NCBI GenBank assembly: GCA_945861635.1
Contig: CAMAWH010000015.1
Coordinates: 1-64,000, forward strand
From: Klebsiella pneumoniae
Lineage (GTDB): Bacteria; Myxococcota_A; UBA796; SXON01
Length of the DNA: 64,000 nt
Reading direction: 5' to 3'
The notes under the pieces are model-generated. The model ran no database searches and was not told where the DNA came from. It worked only from the letters and a program-made list of their open reading frames with translations. This document shows positions 59,487 through 64,000 of the stretch, piece after piece. The first letter of the stretch is position 1, and each line of letters begins with the position of its first letter. Position numbers and translations under genes: made by a program.

Positions 59487-61613
59487 GTGTGTGTGTTCGG
59501 TTTGTGGTTCGCCGCGCTCGTCGCAAAAGTCCTCGCCGTCGAAAACCCAGTTCACGCGGAAGTTTCTGACGTCACCGTGGCCCCCGGTGCCAACGGCGTC
59601 CTGCGCGTGACGGTCGTCGTCCCGGCCAAACACCTCGTGTACGCCGATCATCTGTCGGTGGTGGTGACAGACGACGGCGTACTGACCAGCGGCGTCGCCA
59701 GTCTTCCGCCGGGCGCGCTGAAGCCGGATCCCGCGAACCCTGCTGCAAGCCGGGAAGTTTTTGAGGACGACATCCTCATCGACGTGCCGGTGATTGCCCC
59801 GTCGGATGGCAAGGGTGATGTGGAGGTGCAACTTCACGTCGTGACGCAAGCATGCATCGTGGGTCTCTGCTTCCCGCCAAAGGAAGAGGATCTGACGGCT
59901 ACCGTACACATCTCTGGAGAAGAGGTGCCCGTCACGTTTTCCGGAGCGGTCGGCCGGCCGGGAGAAATCGTCGTGCACGCGGACCTCCACGGAGAATGGC
60001 ACATCAACAAGGCCTTTGTCGGCGTGGCGATCCCGGCTGCGGCCGACGGCAGCGCAGGCGCGTACAGCCTCGGCGAGCCGAAGCTCCCGCCCGGCGTCAC
60101 CTCCGGGAGTGAGGCGGATGGCTCGTTTCGGGAGGATCTGGAGCACGACTTCGACATCGTCGTTCCCGTCACGGGCCCCGTGGGCGATGCGCGCCTGACG
60201 GTGGATGTCGCGTATCAGGCGTGCAAGGGCGTGGCGCTTTGCAAGATGCCGACGAGTGAATCGGTAGTGGTGCGTTTCAGCATCGGTGGGGCGGCGGTGG
60301 TACCGCTCACCGAGGTCACGCCGCGCGTCGCGGAGGCGGTGGCGCCAGCGCCAGCGCCGTCGGGTGGCTTCGCCGCTGCGGCTGCGGAGGGGACCTTTTC
60401 CTTGTTGTTGCTTTGCTTTGCGGCCGGGGTCGGGGTCAGTTTCACGCCATGCGTGCTGCCCATGGTGCCGATCACGATGGGCTTGATCGGCGCGCGGGGC
60501 GCGGGGTCCAGATTCACCGCCGTTTCCCTTGCGTTTGCCTACGTCATCGGCCAGGCGCTCGTGTACACGGGCTTGGGCGTGGTGGCGGGCATCACCGGCG
60601 CGCTGTTCGGCAGCGCGATGCAGTCACCGTGGCTTGTCGGCGGAATTGCTGCCTTTTTTATCGTCATGGGCGCAGGAATGTTCGGATTCTTCGATCTGCA
60701 GGTGCCGAGCGCGGTGCAGTCGAGGATCTCCGGTTTCGACAAGCGCGGCGGCTACATCGTCGCGTTCGTTTTCGGCATGATCGGGGCGGTCTTGGCGGGG
60801 CCGTGTTCGGGGCCAGTCGTCTTCGCGATTCTCGGCGTCATCGCTACCGGAGGACACGTTGCGTGGGGCGCCCTGCTCATGTTTTCGTTCGCCATGGGGA
60901 TGGGAATGATCTTCCTGGTGACCGGCGCCGCAACCGGCTGGCTGCCCCAGCGCGGGGCGTGGATGATGGTAGTGAAAAAGAGCTTTGGTGTGGTGATGTG
61001 GCTCGGCGCCATCTACTACGCAAGGTCGCTGCTTTCGGATGTGCAGGTGGCCCTGGCGACGTCCGGGGTGCTGCTCTCCACGGCCGTGTTTGGCTGGCCC
61101 AACGTGGAGGATGGGGAAGGGTTCTTCACCGTTCGCGCGCGGCAGCTCTACGGTATTGTTGGCGCCTTGGTGGGGGGCTATCTACTCGTCGGCACCTTGC
61201 TCACCGAGGGATTCATTCTTCCCCCGCTCTCGCTGGGTGCTTCCGGTGCGAGCAGCGGCCCGAGCATTGCGTGGCTCCGTACGGAGGCGGATGGACTTGC
61301 CGCGGCCGAGGCGAGCGGAAAGCCGCTCATGATCGACTTCACCGCCGAATGGTGCACGGCGTGCCATGAGATGGAGAAGTACACCTACACGAACGCGGAC
61401 GTCATCGCGACGGCAGGCGGATTTGTGCCGGTCATGATTGATTGCACCGCGAAGGGAGATCCGGTGATCCAGGCGATCCAGAAAAAATACGGCGTGACGG
61501 GACTTCCGACCGTAGTTTTTGCGCGGGCCGATGGCACCGTGCTCAACATGACCGTCGGGTTTGTGACGGCGCCGGCGTTTGTCGGCGAGATGAAGAAGGC
61601 GTCTGCCGGATGA
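59487..61613 (+). CDS. dsbD: Thiol:disulphide interchange protein DsbD with two N-terminal domains
   Basis: 708 residues. GTG 59487 gives a signal (CVFGLWFAALVAKVLA); GTG 59493 is equally possible. Two periplasmic domains follow, each with a Cys pair: QACIVGLCFPPKEED (Cys123/128) and YQACKGVALCKMPTS (Cys246/252). An eight-helix core carries Cys322 in SFTPCVLPMVPIT and a Cys about residue 440 in GPCSGPVVF. A C-terminal thioredoxin domain has EWCTACHEME (Cys623/626). The protein passes electrons from cytoplasmic thioredoxin to periplasmic partners. The duplicated N-terminal domain is unusual. Confidence 0.92.
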   Translation: MCVFGLWFAALVAKVLAVENPVHAEVSDVTVAPGANGVLRVTVVVPAKHLVYADHLSVVVTDDGVLTSGVASLPPGALKPDPANPAASREVFEDDILIDVPVIAPSDGKGDVEVQLHVVTQACIVGLCFPPKEEDLTATVHISGEEVPVTFSGAVGRPGEIVVHADLHGEWHINKAFVGVAIPAAADGSAGAYSLGEPKLPPGVTSGSEADGSFREDLEHDFDIVVPVTGPVGDARLTVDVAYQACKGVALCKMPTSESVVVRFSIGGAAVVPLTEVTPRVAEAVAPAPAPSGGFAAAAAEGTFSLLLLCFAAGVGVSFTPCVLPMVPITMGLIGARGAGSRFTAVSLAFAYVIGQALVYTGLGVVAGITGALFGSAMQSPWLVGGIAAFFIVMGAGMFGFFDLQVPSAVQSRISGFDKRGGYIVAFVFGMIGAVLAGPCSGPVVFAILGVIATGGHVAWGALLMFSFAMGMGMIFLVTGAATGWLPQRGAWMMVVKKSFGVVMWLGAIYYARSLLSDVQVALATSGVLLSTAVFGWPNVEDGEGFFTVRARQLYGIVGALVGGYLLVGTLLTEGFILPPLSLGASGASSGPSIAWLRTEADGLAAAEASGKPLMIDFTAEWCTACHEMEKYTYTNADVIATAGGFVPVMIDCTAKGDPVIQAIQKKYGVTGLPTVVFARADGTVLNMTVGFVTAPAFVGEMKKASAG

Positions 61614-61942
61614 AAGACTGGCGCGCTCGTGTCCAACAGTACGGCGCGCTCGGCCTCGGGGTGTGGTTTGCCATTTTCTTCTCCTCTATCGCTGGGTTTT
61701 ATGTTTTGCTGGAGGCCGGCGTAGAGTGGCCGTGGTTGCGAGAAAACGTCGGAAGCGCGGGCTCGCTGGCCGCGGCGTATGTCGTGACGAAGCTCTTGAC
61801 GCCGGCCCGCGCAGCGCTGACGGTAGCGCTGACGCCGCTGGTGGCCCGGTTCTCCGGTCGGTGGCGGCAGTCCCCGGTGCCGGCCCCCGATGCCGCCGCC
61901 AGCGCGTCCGCCGAACTTCCGCCGTCTGCACCGACGCCGTGA
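61610..61942 (+). CDS. DUF1279-domain membrane protein
   Basis: 110 residues, ATG overlapping the dsbD stop by 4 bases. MKDWRARVQQYGALGLGVWF and AIFFSSIAGFYVLLEAG form one membrane helix; SLAAAYVVTKLLTPARAALTVALTPLV forms a second and fits DUF1279 (FAM210-like). Pro/Ala-rich tail. Function unknown in bacteria; position suggests co-expression with dsbD. Confidence 0.8.
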   Translation: MKDWRARVQQYGALGLGVWFAIFFSSIAGFYVLLEAGVEWPWLRENVGSAGSLAAAYVVTKLLTPARAALTVALTPLVARFSGRWRQSPVPAPDAAASASAELPPSAPTP

Positions 61943-62337
61943 TGTTGCTGGGCGCCGCTTTGCTGGGCTCGTGCTGGCGGTCGGCAGATGACGCCGCGAT
62001 TGAGGAATATCGCTGCATGGGGCCGCTGAGCGCGTTGGTCAGGTGGCGGGATGGTGTTGAGCACGAACGCGTGTTTCGGGGTGCCAATCTTTCCCCCGTG
62101 GCCCTGGCTGCCGACGAGCGGTTTCACGTCGAAGCCGCCGTCGCGGCGCTTCAGGGAGAAGCGACCCAGTGCGCCGGGGCGTGGCGAATGGTGCTCTGGT
62201 CCACGGCGGACAACCCCGGAGCCCGTCTGCGTGAGGAGGCGGTGCGCCGTCTCCTCGCGTTGCCCGCGCGTTCGTTTCCACCCGAGGCCATCGGCGCCGC
62301 CGGCATTCCCGTGGACGCGCCGGTGACCGATGAGTGA
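61942..62337 (+). CDS. Lipoprotein of unknown function
   Basis: 131 residues from ATG 61942, sharing one base with the previous stop. Signal MLLGAALLGSCW with lipobox. The mature part has one further Cys pair (YRCMGPL, TQCAGAW) and helical character with conserved-looking Trp and Arg (ALVRWRDGVEHERVF, AWRMVLWSTADNPGARLREEAV). It overlaps hslO by 8 bases. No family recognised. Confidence 0.7.
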   Translation: MLLGAALLGSCWRSADDAAIEEYRCMGPLSALVRWRDGVEHERVFRGANLSPVALAADERFHVEAAVAALQGEATQCAGAWRMVLWSTADNPGARLREEAVRRLLALPARSFPPEAIGAAGIPVDAPVTDE

Positions 62338-63172
62338 CGAACTTCGAATTGGTCGGTTCGTGGCTGCACTGACGGCGGACGGACGGGTACGCGTCATTGC
62401 CGCGGTTGCGGACGCACCGGCCGACGTACTTCGTGAACGCCACGATCTCGCCCCGGACGCCGCGCGGATTGCCGCTGAAGGCTTGGTGGCAAGTCTGCTG
62501 CTTGCTGCCCACATCAAGGGGGAGGAGCGGTTGACGCTCGATGTCCAGTCGGAGGCGCCACGGTTTGCCCTTGTCGTGGACGTGAACGCAGATGGCACGG
62601 TTCGCGGCCGCCTCCGACCGGGGGATCTGGAATGCCCCGGCCCCTTCACGGGCCTGATCAGCGTCGTGAAGTCACTTGGACGAAAGGAGTTGTACCGCGG
62701 CGTTGCAGAGGTGCGAGGAGAGAGCATCGAGGGCGCGCTCACCCGCTATCTGGCTGACTCCCAGCAGACCGACGCCCGCGTACGGGTGAGAGCGGACGTG
62801 GCTGACGACGGAAGCGTCGTGTTTGCCACCGGTTTATTGCTGGAGCGACTTCCGGACATGCCCGCCGATGAGTTCGCGGCGCTGTTCGACGGAGCGTTGG
62901 CCGGCGATTTTCGCGAGCTGATGACCGCGTTCGCTTTCGGGCAGATCGCTGGCCAGACGGTGGAAGTTCTCGGCGCCCGAGACATCGTGTTCAAGTGTTC
63001 GTGTACCCGGGAAAGGGTCAGCGCGATGTTGCGCACGCTGGGCCGTGACGAGGTGTCGTCCATCCTTGCCGAGTTCGGTCATGCCGAGGTGGTCTGCCAC
63101 TTTTGCAACGAGCAGTACGATTTCGATGCTTCCACGCTCGAGGCGATGTTGACGGAGTTGGCCGACGCCTAG
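62330..63172 (+). CDS. hslO: Hsp33 redox-regulated chaperone
   Basis: 280 residues. Cytoplasmic holdase activated by oxidation when a zinc site of four Cys is released. SEAPRFALVVDVNADGTVRG, LISVVKSLGRKELYRGVAEV and the C-terminal zinc motifs FKCSCTRERV and CHFCNEQYDF (Cys pairs at about 223/225 and 256/259) are diagnostic. The ATG overlaps the upstream lipoprotein by 8 bases. Placed with dsbD it forms a thiol-redox group, which may reflect shared regulation by oxidative stress. Confidence 0.95.
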   Translation: MSDELRIGRFVAALTADGRVRVIAAVADAPADVLRERHDLAPDAARIAAEGLVASLLLAAHIKGEERLTLDVQSEAPRFALVVDVNADGTVRGRLRPGDLECPGPFTGLISVVKSLGRKELYRGVAEVRGESIEGALTRYLADSQQTDARVRVRADVADDGSVVFATGLLLERLPDMPADEFAALFDGALAGDFRELMTAFAFGQIAGQTVEVLGARDIVFKCSCTRERVSAMLRTLGRDEVSSILAEFGHAEVVCHFCNEQYDFDASTLEAMLTELADA

Positions 63173-63196
63173 TCACCGCGCCGTTGCGACCACGCG

Positions 63197-63802
63197 CTAC
63201 GCCAAATGAGGGCCGTTCCGGATCGTGAGGACGCGACGATCTGGGTGCCACTCGACGTCCGCCCACGCCGTGTTCGGGTGCGTGTACGACCGCCAACGCG
63301 TCAGCGGCTCCCCGGAGAGCGTGCAGAGCGTCGCAGCCAACGTCAACTGGTGGGTGACGACGATGACCCGGCCCGACGCGTGCTGCGATGCGATGCGTTC
63401 GAGCCCGGCGAGCGCCCGATCCCGCACCTCTCCCATCGTTTCCCCCATCGGTAGGCGGGTATGTTCGGGATCCGCTCGCCAGGCGGCCATCATGCCCCCG
63501 TACTGGGCGATCATTTCCGTTTCGCCGAGCCCGTCCAGCTCGCCCTGGTCCATCTCGGTCAGCGCGGCCTCGATCCGGACCGCCTGCTCCGCGCCGCGGA
63601 TCAACGCGCCAGCCGTCTCCCTCGCGCGGAGCAACGGGCTCGCCCATACCGCGTCAAACGGCCCGACGACCCGGGCCAGTGCGCCCGCCTGGTGCCTGCC
63701 GGTGTCGTCGAGAGAAATGTCGGTTCTACCCAAAACTCTACGTTCGACGTTCCAAGCGGTCTGGCCGTGCCGGACGAGACAGAGGTGCAAAGATGTCGTC
63801 AC
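63197..63802 (-). CDS. Histidine phosphatase family protein (phosphoglycerate mutase-like)
   Basis: 201 residues from GTG 63802; the longer frame to 63865 adds an unlikely leader. LCLVRHGQTAWNVERRVLGRTD holds the catalytic RHG, ASPLLRARETAGALI the second Arg, EMDQGELDGLGETE the Glu and VVTHQLTLAATL the second catalytic His. The family covers cofactor-dependent mutases, CobC-like alpha-ribazole phosphatases and broad phosphatases; cobalamin genes are not seen nearby. Converges on hslO, 24 bases away. Confidence 0.88.
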   Translation of the reverse strand: MTTSLHLCLVRHGQTAWNVERRVLGRTDISLDDTGRHQAGALARVVGPFDAVWASPLLRARETAGALIRGAEQAVRIEAALTEMDQGELDGLGETEMIAQYGGMMAAWRADPEHTRLPMGETMGEVRDRALAGLERIASQHASGRVIVVTHQLTLAATLCTLSGEPLTRWRSYTHPNTAWADVEWHPDRRVLTIRNGPHLA

Positions 63803-63851
63803 GGGTGTGCTCCGGTTAGCCCGATTCGCGTTCTGAGGTAAACCTGTGCCC

Positions 63852-64000
63852 ATGCCCACGTCCAAGAAAGGTTTCGATCCGCTCTCCAGTTTGTTCGATG
63901 TGCCGGCGCCTGGGCCCGTGCTGCCGGAAATTGACGATCCGGGTCCCGTGTTCGACGCGGCGGCCGATCTGCCGGAGCCAAGCCATGTGAAAAAGCCGCG
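63852..64000 (+). CDS. Start of a CDS truncated by the window edge
   Basis: Begins at ATG 63852 (GTG 63846 possible) and remains open to the end of the window, giving 49 codons. KKGFDPLSSLFDVPAPGPVL is Pro/Asp-rich and unstructured in appearance, like the N-terminal linker of a larger cytoplasmic protein. Divergent from the phosphatase gene. Function cannot be judged. Confidence 0.5.
   Translation, partial: MPTSKKGFDPLSSLFDVPAPGPVLPEIDDPGPVFDAAADLPEPSHVKKP

Noticed and set aside
58096..59610. 504-codon plus-strand frame antisense to the two glycosyltransferase genes
   Set aside because: Both minus-strand products have diagnostic family motifs.

Overview
The window is high-GC, densely coded bacterial DNA. 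GTG, TTG and possibly CTG starts are common, and neighbouring genes often overlap by 4 bases (ATGA, GTGA, TTGA). The gene content is that of a Gram-negative bacterium: Mpl murein-peptide ligase, DsbD, outer-membrane and lipoprotein genes. The many short-signal lipoproteins with Asp-rich linkers, a MopE-like Cys/Asp metal-binding segment, a penicillin-acylase lipoprotein and a non-housekeeping sigma-70 factor suggest Myxococcota or a related deltaproteobacterial lineage. This placement is inferred from gene style only; there is no rRNA in the window.

Layout. 1-541: tail of a probable HerA/DUF87-type ATPase. 561-8567: the whole histidine pathway in two converging operons. On the plus strand are hisZ, short-form hisG, a hisD-hisC fusion, a HAD phosphatase and hisB. 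On the minus strand are hisH, hisA, hisF and hisIE, with a penicillin-acylase lipoprotein upstream. 11.1-24.6 kb: envelope and unknown proteins (a DUF5685-like protein with a Cys-repeat tail, a caspase-fold protein lacking its catalytic residues, two DUF3347-type or barrel genes), a fatty-acid desaturase, miaB, an ABC transporter pair and an alpha/beta hydrolase. 24.6-31.9 kb: three consecutive Asp-rich lipoproteins, a heterodimeric ABC exporter and a large hydrolase-like lipoprotein. 31.9-37.4 kb: a six-gene minus-strand operon with a thiolase and a molybdopterin oxidoreductase whose Fe-S motif is degenerate. 37.8-46.2 kb: nadE, a degenerate prenyl-synthase homologue, a frameshifted gene with its partner, two secreted lipoproteins, and trpS with an unusual duplicated 5' end. 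46.2-49.9 kb: a sigma-70 factor, then a BtaA-like / haem-oxygenase-fold / GNAT mini-operon. 49.9-54.0 kb: a converging operon of class III aminotransferase, LuxE, LuxC and aromatic amino acid hydroxylase. 54-64 kb: lipoproteins, mpl, two glycosyltransferase-like genes, dsbD, hslO, a histidine phosphatase and the start of one further gene.

How the genes work together. The his genes encode every step from PRPP to histidinol and histidine; the HAD protein is the natural candidate for the histidinol-phosphate phosphatase. The best candidate for an undescribed system is the pair of tail-to-tail operons at 47.5-54.0 kb. One could activate and reduce a carboxylic acid to an aldehyde (LuxE, LuxC) and convert it to an amine (aminotransferase), next to an aromatic hydroxylase. 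The other has an aminocarboxypropyl-transferase-like enzyme, a putative diiron oxidase and an acetyltransferase-like protein. No luciferase genes are present, so bioluminescence is not implied. The second notable structure is at trpS, where a 36-bp direct repeat flanks a palindrome-rich 161-bp segment. This creates a short leader reading frame that ends exactly on the TTG start of trpS.
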